A DNA stretch of 54,384 nt from an uncultured Burkholderiales bacterium (GTDB lineage Bacteria; Pseudomonadota; Gammaproteobacteria; Burkholderiales; Casimicrobiaceae): contig CALDYQ010000051.1 of the NCBI GenBank assembly GCA_937944385.1, positions 1 through 54,384 on the forward strand. The letters run 5' to 3'. The translations under genes were made by a program, and so were the position numbers. The notes under the pieces were generated by a model. It had not been told where the DNA came from. It worked only from the letters and a program-made list of their open reading frames with translations, and ran no database searches. Positions 34,321-43,213 of this stretch are shown here, piece after piece; the first letter of the stretch is position 1, and each line of letters opens with the position of its first letter.

Positions 34321-36071
34321 GGCGCCCGGTCTCGTGCCGTCGCGGCATCCCGGATCGCCGAAAGCGACTGCCCGGGCGTCAAGTCCTCCGGATCCATGGC
34401 GAGTTCGATCAGTACGGGAAGCCGTTCCTCGAGCACCTGCGCGAGCGCGCACTCGAAGGCCGTGTCGAACTCGGCGTTCGTGGCCACTCGATGGCCCCGG
34501 CCACCGAACGCCTGCATGTAGGCCACGAAGTCCGGGTTCATGAGCCGCGTGCCGTAGACGCGGCCCGGATGTTCACGCTCCTGATGCATGCGGATCGTGC
34601 CGTACATGCCGTTGTTGAAGACGATCGTGATGAAAGCGCCACCGTACTGGCGTGCCGTGGCGATCTCCTGGGCGGTCATCAGGAAATCGCCGTCGCCTGC
34701 AAAGTTGATCGTCAGCCGCTCCGGCGCGACGAGCGAGGCCATGACCGCCGCGGGCACGCCATAGCCCATCGCGCCCGAAGTGGGTGCGAGCTGGCTCTTG
34801 CCGCAGTGTTCGACGCCGGAGTAGGGAAAGAAGCGATGCGCCCAAGTGGCGAAGTTGCCGGCCCCGTTGGTGATGATCGCATCCTTCGGCGCCAGGCGAC
34901 GAATCGTCTGCACGACCTGCCACAGGTTGAGCCGTGCCGGTGTCGAGCGCTTGGCGTAGAGGGGCGGTTCGGATTGCCACGCCTCGAGATCGGCACGCCA
35001 GTCGGCCACACGCGCGACCAAAGGCGGAGAGGACGCCTTGATCGATGCTGCGAGCGCGCGGGCAAAGCGATCAGCACCCGCACAGACGTAGCGTTCGGCC
35101 TGATAGACCCGACCGAGCTCTTCCGGGTCGGGGTGCACATGGATCAGCCGCTGCCTGGGCGTAGGAACTTCGAGCAAGGTGTAGCCCGACGTGGTCATCT
35201 CGCCCAGCCGCGCGCCGATGACGAGCACCACATCGGCCGCCCGGATCCGCGCCGCGAGCCTCGGATTGATGCCGATGCCGACATCACCCGCGTAATTCGG
35301 ATGCGCGTTGTCAAACGTGTCCTGAAAGCGGAAGGCGCACCCGACCGGCAGGGCCAGGGCTTCGGCGATTTCGCGCAGCGCCCGCGCGCCGTCTCGCGTC
35401 CACCCGTGCCCCCCGACGATCACGAACGGTCGATCGGCACGCGCGAGCGCCTCGATCACGGCCGCCACGTCCTCTGCCGTCGGCGCCGCAACCACCGGGC
35501 GGTGAGGCGCTGCATCCGGCACGGTGGCGCTCGCGGTCAGCATGTCCTCGGGCAGGGCGAGCACGACCGGGCCGGGACGACCGCTGGTTGCGGTCTGGAA
35601 CGCGCGGGCGATGTACTCGGGTACTCGCGCCGCATCATCGACCTGCGCGACCCACTTGGCCATCGGGCCGAACATGCGCCGGTAATCGATCTCCTGGAAG
35701 GCTTCGCGCTCGACCATGTCGTTGCCGACCTGGCCGATCAGGAGCACCATCGGCGAGCTATCTTGGAACGCCGTGTGCACCCCGATCGAGGCATTGGTCG
35801 CCCCCGGCCCGCGGGTCACCAGACAGACGCCCGGGCGACCCGTCAGCTTGGCGTAGCTCTCGGCCATGAAGGCGGCCCCGCCCTCATGCCGACAGACCAC
35901 GAAGCGGAAGCGCTCCCCTTGTGCATGAAGCCCGTCGAGCACCTCGAGATAGCTCTCACCGGGCACACCGAAGGCGATCTCGACGCCCTGGCGGATCAGT
36001 TGGTCGGCCACCAGCTGGCCGCCCCTGCGCTCGGGTGGAAAAGCGGGAGGTTCAGGGGCGCCGGGGCTCAT
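34317..36071 (-). CDS. Thiamine-diphosphate-dependent enzyme, acetolactate-synthase-like
   Basis: This 584-aa protein has the three-domain IlvB-type layout. The catalytic Glu lies in CRHEGGAAFMAESYAKL (about residue 63), followed by LVTRGPGATNASIG, a central FAD/CoA-like domain, and the ThDP-binding motif GDGDFLMTAQE...NNGMYG in the C-terminal domain. It resembles acetolactate synthase large subunits, but there is no small subunit (ilvH) next to it and it is not in an ilv operon, so the reaction could be a different decarboxylation or carboligation. Its stop is coupled to holC. Confidence 0.85.
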   Translation of the reverse strand: MSPGAPEPPAFPPERRGGQLVADQLIRQGVEIAFGVPGESYLEVLDGLHAQGERFRFVVCRHEGGAAFMAESYAKLTGRPGVCLVTRGPGATNASIGVHTAFQDSSPMVLLIGQVGNDMVEREAFQEIDYRRMFGPMAKWVAQVDDAARVPEYIARAFQTATSGRPGPVVLALPEDMLTASATVPDAAPHRPVVAAPTAEDVAAVIEALARADRPFVIVGGHGWTRDGARALREIAEALALPVGCAFRFQDTFDNAHPNYAGDVGIGINPRLAARIRAADVVLVIGARLGEMTTSGYTLLEVPTPRQRLIHVHPDPEELGRVYQAERYVCAGADRFARALAASIKASSPPLVARVADWRADLEAWQSEPPLYAKRSTPARLNLWQVVQTIRRLAPKDAIITNGAGNFATWAHRFFPYSGVEHCGKSQLAPTSGAMGYGVPAAVMASLVAPERLTINFAGDGDFLMTAQEIATARQYGGAFITIVFNNGMYGTIRMHQEREHPGRVYGTRLMNPDFVAYMQAFGGRGHRVATNAEFDTAFECALAQVLEERLPVLIELAMDPEDLTPGQSLSAIRDAATARDRAP

Positions 36072-36111
36072 GGCGTAGGAGCGTAACAGCCAGCTCGACC
36101 CGGCAACCCGA

Positions 36112-36696
36112 TCAAGGTCGCAAATCCTTGACCAGATCGGCCAAGGTCTCGGCAGGAATGACTACGTGCATCGGATAGTTGCCGTGGTCGCAGCCCAGGG
36201 TGGCTGAGGCCCCGGCAAGCAGCGCGGCACGCGCGGCCGCCGGGAACTCGAAGCGCAAGAAATGCACCGACGAGGTCTTCTCGTGGTTCTCGCGGTCGAG
36301 GTCTTCATCGGCGATCGCATAGACGCGCGGCTGGCCTTCGACATCGACGAACATCCGATCCTCGATGCCGATCAGCTTCGCCAGCTCGCGCCGCCGTTCG
36401 TTGACATCCGGATACTCGAGCATCATCGTCGCCTTCCAGTTCGTGCCGTCCGGAATCAGCGGGTTGTAGGCATCGAGCTCGGACTGGATACCCTCCTCGT
36501 CAAAGATCTTCTCGACGCGGAGCATCTCCTGGATCTGGTAGCGGATCGTCATCTCGTCTTCGAACTGCACACGCAGGTGCTCGCCCAGCTGCACCGAGCG
36601 GAGCTTGCGGTGACGGATGAGTGCCGCCTTGTTCTCCTTGATCCACTTGTGATAGGTCTCGAGCGACATCAGGTCGCTTGCAGTCAGCGTGGTCAC
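36112..36696 (-). CDS. DUF3501 family protein
   Basis: This 194-aa protein carries the DUF3501 signature: LMSLETYHKWIKENKAALI, LGEHLRVQFEDEMTIRYQIQEMLR and the later HFLRFEFPAAARAALL. The role is unknown, but the gene consistently accompanies rubrerythrin and a GlpC-like Fe-S protein, implying a peroxide or redox function. GTG 36696 follows GAGGAG at 7 nt. It is the last gene of that cluster, 45 nt after the Fe-S gene. Confidence 0.87.
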   Translation of the reverse strand: MTTLTASDLMSLETYHKWIKENKAALIRHRKLRSVQLGEHLRVQFEDEMTIRYQIQEMLRVEKIFDEEGIQSELDAYNPLIPDGTNWKATMMLEYPDVNERRRELAKLIGIEDRMFVDVEGQPRVYAIADEDLDRENHEKTSSVHFLRFEFPAAARAALLAGASATLGCDHGNYPMHVVIPAETLADLVKDLRP

Positions 36697-36741
36697 ACTC
36701 GTACTCCTCAATGGCTGATGCGATACAGGGGTGTCGTGCGC

Positions 36742-38100
36742 CTAGCCCAGTCCGTAGGCACGAGCGACAAGTGAAATTGGATGCGCGAGCTCAGGCCGTG
36801 CCTCACCGAAATTCCCCTCGCGGATGCCCTGCTCGATGTGGTGCCCAGCCAGCTGACAATCCGAGCTGATGAACGCCGGTGCTCCCCCCGTCGGTTGAGC
36901 CATTGCCCGGAACACGGGCTTGCCGATCTTCATCGCGTTGGCATGGTGCGCCTTCTTGACGCCGTAGGTGCCCGCGTGGCCCGAGCAGCGCTCGACCGTG
37001 TTGACGGTCGTGCCAGGGATCAGCTTGAGCAGTTCTTCGGTCTTCTTGCCCATGTTCTGCACACGGCTGTGGCAGGGCACGTGATAGCTCACGATGCCCA
37101 GTTCCAGCTTGAAATCGGTCTTGAGCAAGCCGTCCTTGTGCCGCGCGACCAGATACTCGAACGGGTCCCACATCGCCGCCTGCACGGCCTTCGCCTCGGC
37201 GCTCTCGGGCATCAAGAGCGGGATCTCCTGCTTGAACATGAGTGCGCAAGACGGGATCGGCGCGAGGATCGCATAGCCTTCTCGTGCATAGCGTGCGAGC
37301 ACAGGCAGGTTTTTCGCCGCGAGTTCGGTCACGCCATCGAGGTCACCGAGCTCGAGCTTGGGCATCCCGCAGCAGGCCTCCTTCTCGACGAGCTCGCAGG
37401 GGATGTCGTTGTGTGCGAGCACGGCGAGCAGGTCGAGCCCGATACCGGGCTCGTTGTAGTTCACGTAGCAGGTGGAAAAGATCGCGACCTTCCCGGGCGT
37501 GCGTTCGCCGTTCTTCGCGGGAGCGCCTGCCCGCGGCGCCTGTTTGGCTTGGCGTCGGAAGCGCTTGGTTGCGAGTTCCGGCAGCCAGGCCTTGGCGTCC
37601 ACACCGAGCATGGACTCCATGCGCTTTCGAGCGAACTGCGTGCGATTGACCGCGTTCACGGTCTGCACCACGACCGGGATGCCGGCCAGGCTGCCATGCA
37701 CATCGGTCGAAGCGAGGAAACGCTCTGCGCGACTCACCTCTCCTTTCTTGAACTTGACCGCCTTCGCGCGCAGCATGAGGTGAGGAAAGTCGACGTTCCA
37801 CTCGTGCGGCGGCGTGTAGGGACATTTGGTCATGTAGCAGACGTCGCACAGATAACACTGGTCGACCACCTTCATGTAGTCGCTCTTCGCGACGCCATCG
37901 ACCTCCATGGTCGAGGACTCATCGATCAGGTCGAAGAGCGTGGGAAAGGCGTTGCAAAGACTCACGCACCTGCGGCAGCCGTGGCAGATGTCGTAGACCC
38001 GCTCGAGTTCGCGATTCAACGCGTCCTCGTTCCAGAACTCGGGGTTCTTCCAGTCGATCGCGTGTCGGGTGGGCGCTTCGAGGTTGCCTTCTCGTGACAT
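36742..38100 (-). CDS. GlpC/HdrD-like Fe-S oxidoreductase
   Basis: This 452-aa protein has an N-terminal pair of 4Fe-4S clusters (ICHGCRRCVSLCNAFP at about residues 38-53 and QCYLCDVCYMTKCPYTPP at about 81-98). Two C-terminal cysteine-rich CCG-type domains follow (STCYVNYNEPG with EACCGMPKLELG; SYHVPCHSRVQ with ERCSGHAGTYG), as in GlpC and heterodisulfide reductase subunit D. It likely passes electrons to rubrerythrin for peroxide removal (inference from neighbours). It lacks a membrane segment. Confidence 0.88.
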   Translation of the reverse strand: MSREGNLEAPTRHAIDWKNPEFWNEDALNRELERVYDICHGCRRCVSLCNAFPTLFDLIDESSTMEVDGVAKSDYMKVVDQCYLCDVCYMTKCPYTPPHEWNVDFPHLMLRAKAVKFKKGEVSRAERFLASTDVHGSLAGIPVVVQTVNAVNRTQFARKRMESMLGVDAKAWLPELATKRFRRQAKQAPRAGAPAKNGERTPGKVAIFSTCYVNYNEPGIGLDLLAVLAHNDIPCELVEKEACCGMPKLELGDLDGVTELAAKNLPVLARYAREGYAILAPIPSCALMFKQEIPLLMPESAEAKAVQAAMWDPFEYLVARHKDGLLKTDFKLELGIVSYHVPCHSRVQNMGKKTEELLKLIPGTTVNTVERCSGHAGTYGVKKAHHANAMKIGKPVFRAMAQPTGGAPAFISSDCQLAGHHIEQGIREGNFGEARPELAHPISLVARAYGLG

Positions 38101-38131
38101 GGTGAGCTTTGGTTTTGGTTGACTGTGGTGC

Positions 38132-38226
38132 CTTTGCCGAATCCGACGTGCACGTGACGGCCGGATTCATAGGCCGGATGCGCAGGCCGGATTCGGCAAA
38201 GCCCGCTCGCAAGCGAGCGAACGGGC
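38132..38226. repeat. Nested inverted and tandem repeats between the rubrerythrin and Fe-S genes
   Basis: A perfect 14-bp inverted repeat (CTTTGCCGAATCCG at 38132-38145, complement at 38188-38201) encloses a 10-bp palindrome ACGTGCACGT (38146-38155). It also encloses three tandem 13-bp units beginning GGCCGGAT (38159, 38172, 38185). A further hairpin, GCCCGCTCGC/GCGAGCGAACGGGC, follows at 38201-38226. The arrangement could form alternative RNA structures in the rubrerythrin to Fe-S intergenic transcript or bind a regulator. Confidence 0.8.
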
Positions 38227-38248
38227 TTGCGGTCGGCTGACCTCCGAC

Positions 38249-38668
38249 TTAGTCCTGCAAGGCTTCGAGCGCCTTCTGGAAGCGGTTCGCGTGTGAACGC
38301 TCGGCCTTGGCCAGCGTCTCGAACCAGTCGGCGATCTCATCGAAGCCTTCCTCGCGCGCCGTCTTGGCCATGCCCGGGTACATGTCGGTGTACTCGTGCG
38401 TTTCGCCGGCGACAGCGGATTTCAGGTTGTCGCGGCTCGAGCCGATGGGCAGGTCGGTCGCTGGGTCGCCAACCATTGCGAGGTAGTCGAGATGGCCATG
38501 AGCATGACCGGTCTCGCCCTCGGCGGTGGAGCGGAAGAGCGCGGCCACGTCGTTCTGGCCCTCGACATCTGCCTTGTTTGCGAAGTACAGGTAGCGGCGG
38601 TTCGCCTGGCTCTCGCCCGCGAAAGCCGCCTTCAGGTTCTCGTGCGTTTTCGTGCCCTTCAGATTCAT
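38249..38668 (-). CDS. Rubrerythrin (di-iron ferritin-like protein)
   Basis: This 139-aa ferritin-like protein has the di-iron helices [55 protein letters not shown] and [16 protein letters not shown], each with the Glu or ExxH ligands. The C-terminal rubredoxin domain of classical rubrerythrin is absent. It reduces hydrogen peroxide with electrons probably supplied by the Fe-S protein downstream. AAGGAG precedes ATG 38668. Confidence 0.93.
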   Translation of the reverse strand: MNLKGTKTHENLKAAFAGESQANRRYLYFANKADVEGQNDVAALFRSTAEGETGHAHGHLDYLAMVGDPATDLPIGSSRDNLKSAVAGETHEYTDMYPGMAKTAREEGFDEIADWFETLAKAERSHANRFQKALEALQD

Positions 38669-38863
38669 GCGATCTCCTTGATGAAAGCAGCGCCGCGTAG
38701 AGGACAGGGTAGGAACTCCCCGCAACTCGACGCGACAGCCCGAATTTTGTCCACGACAAAGGCAAGCGTGGCGAAACTTTCTTGACAGATTGATCGTCGC
38801 TATCGATGAGTGAAAGGAAATGACGGCGCCCCCTGGGCGCAGCCGAGCCCCATCCGCGTGCAC

Positions 38864-38893
38864 GAGACATGCGCGGGCCGCGGTGCGTAAAAT
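38864..38893 (+). promoter_or_regulatory. Promoter GAGACA-N18-TAAAAT, leaderless start for the RhlE-like gene
   Basis: TAAAAT (38888-38893) ends 6 nt before ATG 38900, with a GAGACA -35 candidate 18 bp upstream. The transcript would start at the initiation codon. A perfect TTGACA also occurs at 38782-38787 but has no suitable -10 after it. Confidence 0.55.
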
Positions 38894-38899
38894 TCAGGC

Positions 38900-40462
38900 A
38901 TGCAAGAACGCACGACTCCTGAGGCGCCCGCCCCGGCAGACGGCGCCGAGTCGACGCCCGCGGCCGCGCTGCCCTCCACCGCCAATCTCGCCGCCACCGT
39001 GGCAGCCGAGTCCTCCGGGCCCACGTTTGCCGAACTGGCGCTCCCCGAGCCGATCCTACGCGCGGTGGCCGAAAAGGGCTATGACAGACCGACGCCGATC
39101 CAGGCGCGGGCGATCCCGGTTGTGCTCGAAGGTCGGGACGTCATGGGCGGTGCACAGACCGGTACCGGCAAGACAGCCGCATTCACCCTGCCGATCCTCG
39201 CGCGCATACTCAAGCACGCGAACAGCTCGCCTTCACCAGCGCGGCACCCGGTCCGCGCGCTGATGCTTGCGCCTACGCGAGAACTGGCCATCCAGATCGC
39301 CGAGAGTGTGGAAACCTATGCCAAGTACACGGGGCTGCGTTCCACCGTGGTGTTTGGCGGTGTCGATATCCGCGAGCAAACCAAGGCCGTTCGCGCCGGC
39401 ATCGAGATTTTGGTGGCCACGCCCGGGCGCCTGCTCGACCATTACGAGCAGAAAAACGTCTACCTCAATCAGGTCGAGGCGCTCGTTCTGGACGAAGCCG
39501 ACCGCATGCTCGACATGGGCTTTCTGCCCGACATCAACCGCATCATCAGCCTCCTTCCCGCGGCGAGGCAGAGCCTTCTCTTCTCTGCCACTTTCTCTGA
39601 TGAGATCAAGAAACTCGCCGACCGGATGCTCAAACAGCCGGTGTTGATCGAGGTGGCGCGCCGGAACACCGCTGCCGAGACCGTCACGCAGCGTATCTAT
39701 AAGGTTTCGAGTGACGACAAACGGCGCCTGCTCGCTCATCTCGTCCGCTCGCAAAACCTGAGTCAGGTGCTCGTGTTCTGCCGAAGCAAGCTCGACACGG
39801 CGCGGCTTGCGCGCGCGCTCGAACGTGATGGTTTCGCCACCACCGCGCTCCACGGTGACAAGTCTCAGGAGGAGCGGCTAAAGGCACTGGAGGCGTTCAA
39901 GTCGGGGGCGGCAACGATCCTCGTCGCCACCGACGTGGCGGCGCGCGGCCTCGACATCGAGGAACTGCCTACGGTCATCAACTACGAACTGCCCTTCGTG
40001 GCCGAGGACTATGTGCACCGCATCGGCCGCACCGGCCGCGCAGGCGCGAGCGGTACCGCGATCTCCTTCGTCTCCCCAGACGACGAACGTCTGCTCGGTG
40101 AGATTGAAAAACTCCTCAAACGCAAGATCGAGGTGGCGCCTTTGCCTGACCTGTCGTCGCGTCCGCCGCGCGACGGCACCGCCCAACGCGGCGAGCGCCG
40201 GGAGCGAGCTGATCACGGCGATCGGACCCCAACCCCGCCGCGCGGCAGTCCGCGTGACAAATCCCATTTCGACCTCAACCCGGACCAGCCGGCGGCGCGA
40301 TTGCCCGCACCCGCCCTGCGTGGACGTCGGCCGCGTGAAATCTGCGCGCTGCTGCGCGCGCCGGTGAAGCCTGCGCCCATCGAGGCGACACCCGCGAGCC
40401 AGGCAACCGAGACGTCCCTGAAGCGCGTCGAGCACGACCATCTGCAGGACGTCTCCGCTTGA
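38900..40462 (+). CDS. rhlE: DEAD-box ATP-dependent RNA helicase, RhlE-like
   Basis: This 520-aa helicase has the full motif set: Q-motif region PTPIQARAIP, motif I AQTGTGKTAAF, motif Ia APTRELA, motif II LDEADRMLD, motif III FSATFS, motif V ATDVAARGLDIE and motif VI HRIGRTGRAG. The N-terminal 40 residues are Pro/Ala-rich, and the C-terminal tail after about residue 405 is basic and disordered as in RhlE. Its stop overlaps the ybaK start. Leaderless initiation may matter in the cold, when such helicases are induced (inference). Confidence 0.93.
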   Translation: MQERTTPEAPAPADGAESTPAAALPSTANLAATVAAESSGPTFAELALPEPILRAVAEKGYDRPTPIQARAIPVVLEGRDVMGGAQTGTGKTAAFTLPILARILKHANSSPSPARHPVRALMLAPTRELAIQIAESVETYAKYTGLRSTVVFGGVDIREQTKAVRAGIEILVATPGRLLDHYEQKNVYLNQVEALVLDEADRMLDMGFLPDINRIISLLPAARQSLLFSATFSDEIKKLADRMLKQPVLIEVARRNTAAETVTQRIYKVSSDDKRRLLAHLVRSQNLSQVLVFCRSKLDTARLARALERDGFATTALHGDKSQEERLKALEAFKSGAATILVATDVAARGLDIEELPTVINYELPFVAEDYVHRIGRTGRAGASGTAISFVSPDDERLLGEIEKLLKRKIEVAPLPDLSSRPPRDGTAQRGERRERADHGDRTPTPPRGSPRDKSHFDLNPDQPAARLPAPALRGRRPREICALLRAPVKPAPIEATPASQATETSLKRVEHDHLQDVSA

Positions 40463-40950
40463 ATCGGCCACTCTCGAGCAATGCACAACGTGTGCAGGAG
40501 GCCCTGCGCACGGCCGGCAGCATGGCTTTGGTGCACGAGTTCGACCAGGCTTGTCGCACCTCGGCGGAAGCCGCGACCGTGCTCGGCTGCAACATCGCGC
40601 AGATCGCCAAGAGCGTGATCTTCCGGGGCTGCATGAGCGGCCGCTCGATTCTGGTCATCACGAGCGGTGCGCAGCGCGTGGACACGGCGAAGGTGGCGCA
40701 GCTAGCGGGTGAATCACCCGCCAAGGCAGATCCCGATTTCGTGCGCGAGCACACGGGTTTCGTGATCGGTGGCGTTGCGCCACTCGCGCACACGAAGCCC
40801 GGCCTCGTACTCATGGACGAGACTCTACTCACCTTCCCGACCGTCTTCCCCGCCGGCGGCACGCCCCAGGCCCTGTTCGAAATCGCGCCTGCCGAGCTCG
40901 TGCGTGTGAGCGGTGCGCGCGTGGCTGATGTGATCGAGGCGCGAACATGA
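40459..40950 (+). CDS. YbaK/ProX-type aminoacyl-tRNA deacylase
   Basis: This 163-aa protein has the YbaK editing-domain fold: ALVHEFDQACRTSAEAATVLGC, the conserved Lys in IAKSVIFRG, and the GESPAKADPDFVREHTGFVIGGVAPLAH loop. Members hydrolyse mischarged tRNAs (Cys-tRNAPro, Ala-tRNAPro). The TTG start overlaps the helicase stop (TTGA), and its stop overlaps the acetyltransferase start, so the three genes are translationally coupled. Confidence 0.87.
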   Translation: MNRPLSSNAQRVQEALRTAGSMALVHEFDQACRTSAEAATVLGCNIAQIAKSVIFRGCMSGRSILVITSGAQRVDTAKVAQLAGESPAKADPDFVREHTGFVIGGVAPLAHTKPGLVLMDETLLTFPTVFPAGGTPQALFEIAPAELVRVSGARVADVIEART

Positions 40951-41441
40951 GCGCCCCGGACGAGCTCGTCATCCGGCCAGTCGAGCGCGAGGATCTGCCG
41001 GTGCTCCACCGGCTCGTGCGCGCGCTTGCGGTGTACGAGCGACTCGAACATCTCGTGGTCTCCACGCCCGCCGATTTCGAACGCGAACTGTTCGGACCGG
41101 AGGCGCGCATCGAATGCGTGCTCGCCGAAGTCGCGGGCACCCCGATCGGCTTTGCGCTCTGGTTCCACAACTTCTCGACCTTCCTTGGCCGCAAAGGGCT
41201 CTACCTCGAAGACCTCTTCGTCATCCCCGAAATGCGCGGTCGCGGCTATGGCAAGGCGCTCCTGCGCCACCTGGCGCAGATCGCCGTCGAGCGCGGCTGT
41301 GGCCGTTTCGAATGGAGCGTGCTCGACTGGAACGCGCCCTCGATCGCCTTCTACGAGGCGATGGGCGCCACCGTGCTGCCCGACTGGCGGATCGTGCGGA
41401 TGACGGGGGAGACGCTGCGGAAATTCGGCGCAGACAGCTGA
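40947..41441 (+). CDS. GNAT-family N-acetyltransferase
   Basis: This 164-aa acetyltransferase shows the diamine-acetyltransferase-like N-terminus IRPVEREDLPVLHRLVRALA, the central KGLYLEDLFVIPEMRGRGYGKALL acetyl-CoA loop (RGRGYG) and the C-terminal WSVLDWNAPSIAFYEAMGA. The substrate may be a polyamine or other small amine. A 9-bp stem hairpin begins directly at its stop codon. Confidence 0.92.
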   Translation: MSAPDELVIRPVEREDLPVLHRLVRALAVYERLEHLVVSTPADFERELFGPEARIECVLAEVAGTPIGFALWFHNFSTFLGRKGLYLEDLFVIPEMRGRGYGKALLRHLAQIAVERGCGRFEWSVLDWNAPSIAFYEAMGATVLPDWRIVRMTGETLRKFGADS

Positions 41442-41482
41442 TTTCGGAACGATCGGTTCCGAAAAATGGAAAAATTGTTTCC
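41442..41482. promoter_or_regulatory. Two palindromes between the GNAT gene and malate synthase
   Basis: The first is TTTCGGAAC-N5-GTTCCGAAA (41442-41464, perfect 9-bp arms); the second is GGAAA-N5-TTTCC (41468-41482). Both share a GGAA core with 5-nt centres, and another GGAAA occurs at 41490-41494. They may be operators controlling malate synthase, or the first may be a 3' hairpin of the GNAT operon; no T-run follows on the plus strand. Confidence 0.45.
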
Positions 41483-41585
41483 GCGCGTCGGAAAAAGTAT
41501 CCAAAATCCGTTTCGCACCGCAGCAAGCGCGACGCACGTGACCGCCTTGCGTCTACGCATTCCTTCTTTTCATCCGAAGTTCCCC

Positions 41586-43169
41586 ATGAGCCTCACCCTC
41601 CCCGCTGGCCTCGAGATCAAGGCCCCCGTCAGCCCGGCCTTTGCCGAAATCCTCACCCCGGACGCACTGGCTTTCGTCGCCCAATTGCATCGGCAGTTCG
41701 AGCCCCGTCGCCGCGAGTTGCTCGCGGCACGCGCCGAACGTGCCAAGCGCCTCGATGCCGGTGAACGGCCCGACTTTCTGCCCGAGACCGCCCACATCCG
41801 CAATGACCCCTCGTGGCGCGTGGCACCACTGCCCAAGGCGCTCGAATGCCGCCGCGTGGAAATCACGGGTCCGGTGGATGCGAAGATGGTCATCAACGCG
41901 TTCAACTCGGGCGCGGACAGCTACATGACCGATTTCGAGGACTCGAACGCGCCTTCATGGGAGAACCAGATCCAGGGGCAGATCAACCTGAAGCGCGCCA
42001 TTCGCCGCGAGCTCGCGCTCGAACAGAACGGCAAGCTCTACAAGCTGAACGACAAGATCGCCACCCTCCAGGTGCGCCCGCGCGGCTGGCACCTCGACGA
42101 AAAGCATGTGCTGGTCGATGGCGAGCGCGTCTCGGGCGGCATCTTCGACTTCGCGCTCTTCTTCTTTCACAACGCGAAGGAGCAGATCGCGCGCGGCGCC
42201 GGGCCGTTTTTCTACCTGCCCAAGATGGAGTCGCATCTCGAGGCGCGGCTCTGGAACGACATCTTCTGCGTCGCGCAGGACACGCTCGGCCTGCCGCGCG
42301 GCACGATCAAGGCCACCGTGCTGATCGAGACGATCCTTGCCGCCTTCGAGATGGAAGAGATCCTCTACGAACTGCGCGAACATTCGGCCGGGCTCAACGC
42401 GGGGCGCTGGGACTACATCTTCTCCTGCATCAAGAAGTTCAAGCTCGACCGGAACTTCTGCCTCGCCGACCGCGCAAAAGTCACCATGACCTCGCCCTTC
42501 ATGCGCGCCTACGCCCTGCTTTTGCTCAAGACCTGTCACAGGCGTGGCGCGCCAGCGATCGGCGGCATGAGTGCGCTCATCCCAATCAAGAACGATCCCG
42601 AGAAGAACGCGATCGCGATGCAGGGCATCGTGAACGACAAGCGTCGCGACGCGACGGATGGGTACGACGGCGGCTGGGTCGCGCACCCGGGTCTCGTCGA
42701 GCCGGCCATGGCGGAGTTCGTGGCCGTGCTCGGCGACCGGCCCAACCAGTGGGACAAGCAACGCGACGATGTCACCGTGACCGCTGCGGATCTGCTCAAC
42801 TTCCAGCCCGAGACACCGATCACTGAGGGCGGTCTGCGGATGAACATCAACGTGGGCATTCACTACCTCGGCGCCTGGCTCGCGGGCAATGGCTGCGTGC
42901 CCATCCATAACCTGATGGAGGACGCCGCCACGGCCGAGATCAGCCGCTCGCAGGTCTGGCAGTGGATCCGCTCGCCAAAAGGGGTGCTCGAGGATGGCCG
43001 TAAGGTCACCGCGGAGCTCGTGCGCACGCTCGTGCCCGAGGAGCTGGCCAAGGTGAAGGCCACGGGTGCCGTGGGCAAGTTCGACCGCGCGGCCGAAATC
43101 TTCACCGAGATGAGCACCCAGGAGACGTTCGCCGAGTTCCTGACGCTGCCGCTCTACGAAGAGATTTGA
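41586..43169 (+). CDS. aceB: Malate synthase A
   Basis: This 527-aa glyoxylate-cycle enzyme condenses glyoxylate with acetyl-CoA. Isoform-A features include [18 protein letters not shown], the [14 protein letters not shown] motif, the catalytic region [13 protein letters not shown] and the [14 protein letters not shown] loop, with [18 protein letters not shown] near the end. The length matches the E. coli enzyme (533 aa). Isocitrate lyase is not in this window. ATG 41586 lacks a strong ribosome site. A terminator follows at 43192. Confidence 0.96.
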   Translation: MSLTLPAGLEIKAPVSPAFAEILTPDALAFVAQLHRQFEPRRRELLAARAERAKRLDAGERPDFLPETAHIRNDPSWRVAPLPKALECRRVEITGPVDAKMVINAFNSGADSYMTDFEDSNAPSWENQIQGQINLKRAIRRELALEQNGKLYKLNDKIATLQVRPRGWHLDEKHVLVDGERVSGGIFDFALFFFHNAKEQIARGAGPFFYLPKMESHLEARLWNDIFCVAQDTLGLPRGTIKATVLIETILAAFEMEEILYELREHSAGLNAGRWDYIFSCIKKFKLDRNFCLADRAKVTMTSPFMRAYALLLLKTCHRRGAPAIGGMSALIPIKNDPEKNAIAMQGIVNDKRRDATDGYDGGWVAHPGLVEPAMAEFVAVLGDRPNQWDKQRDDVTVTAADLLNFQPETPITEGGLRMNINVGIHYLGAWLAGNGCVPIHNLMEDAATAEISRSQVWQWIRSPKGVLEDGRKVTAELVRTLVPEELAKVKATGAVGKFDRAAEIFTEMSTQETFAEFLTLPLYEEI

Positions 43170-43191
43170 TCGACTTGGAGGGCTTGACGGA

Positions 43192-43213
43192 ACGGGGCTT
43201 CGGCCCCGTTTTT
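43192..43213 (+). terminator. Intrinsic terminator of aceB
   Basis: Stem ACGGGGC/GCCCCGT with a TTCG tetraloop followed by a T5 run, 23 nt after the aceB stop. Confidence 0.9.

Noticed and set aside
34248-36086. 612-codon plus-strand ORF opposite the IlvB-like gene
   Set aside because: It mirrors a gene with intact ThDP motifs; its translation is Arg/His/Asp-rich shadow sequence.
36742-38097. Long plus-strand ORF opposite the Fe-S oxidoreductase
   Set aside because: The minus strand has precise cysteine cluster motifs; the plus strand has none.
38782-38787. Perfect TTGACA as -35 of the rhlE-like promoter
   Set aside because: No -10 lies at 16-18 bp; the hexamer adjacent to the start codon with GAGACA 18 bp upstream fits better.
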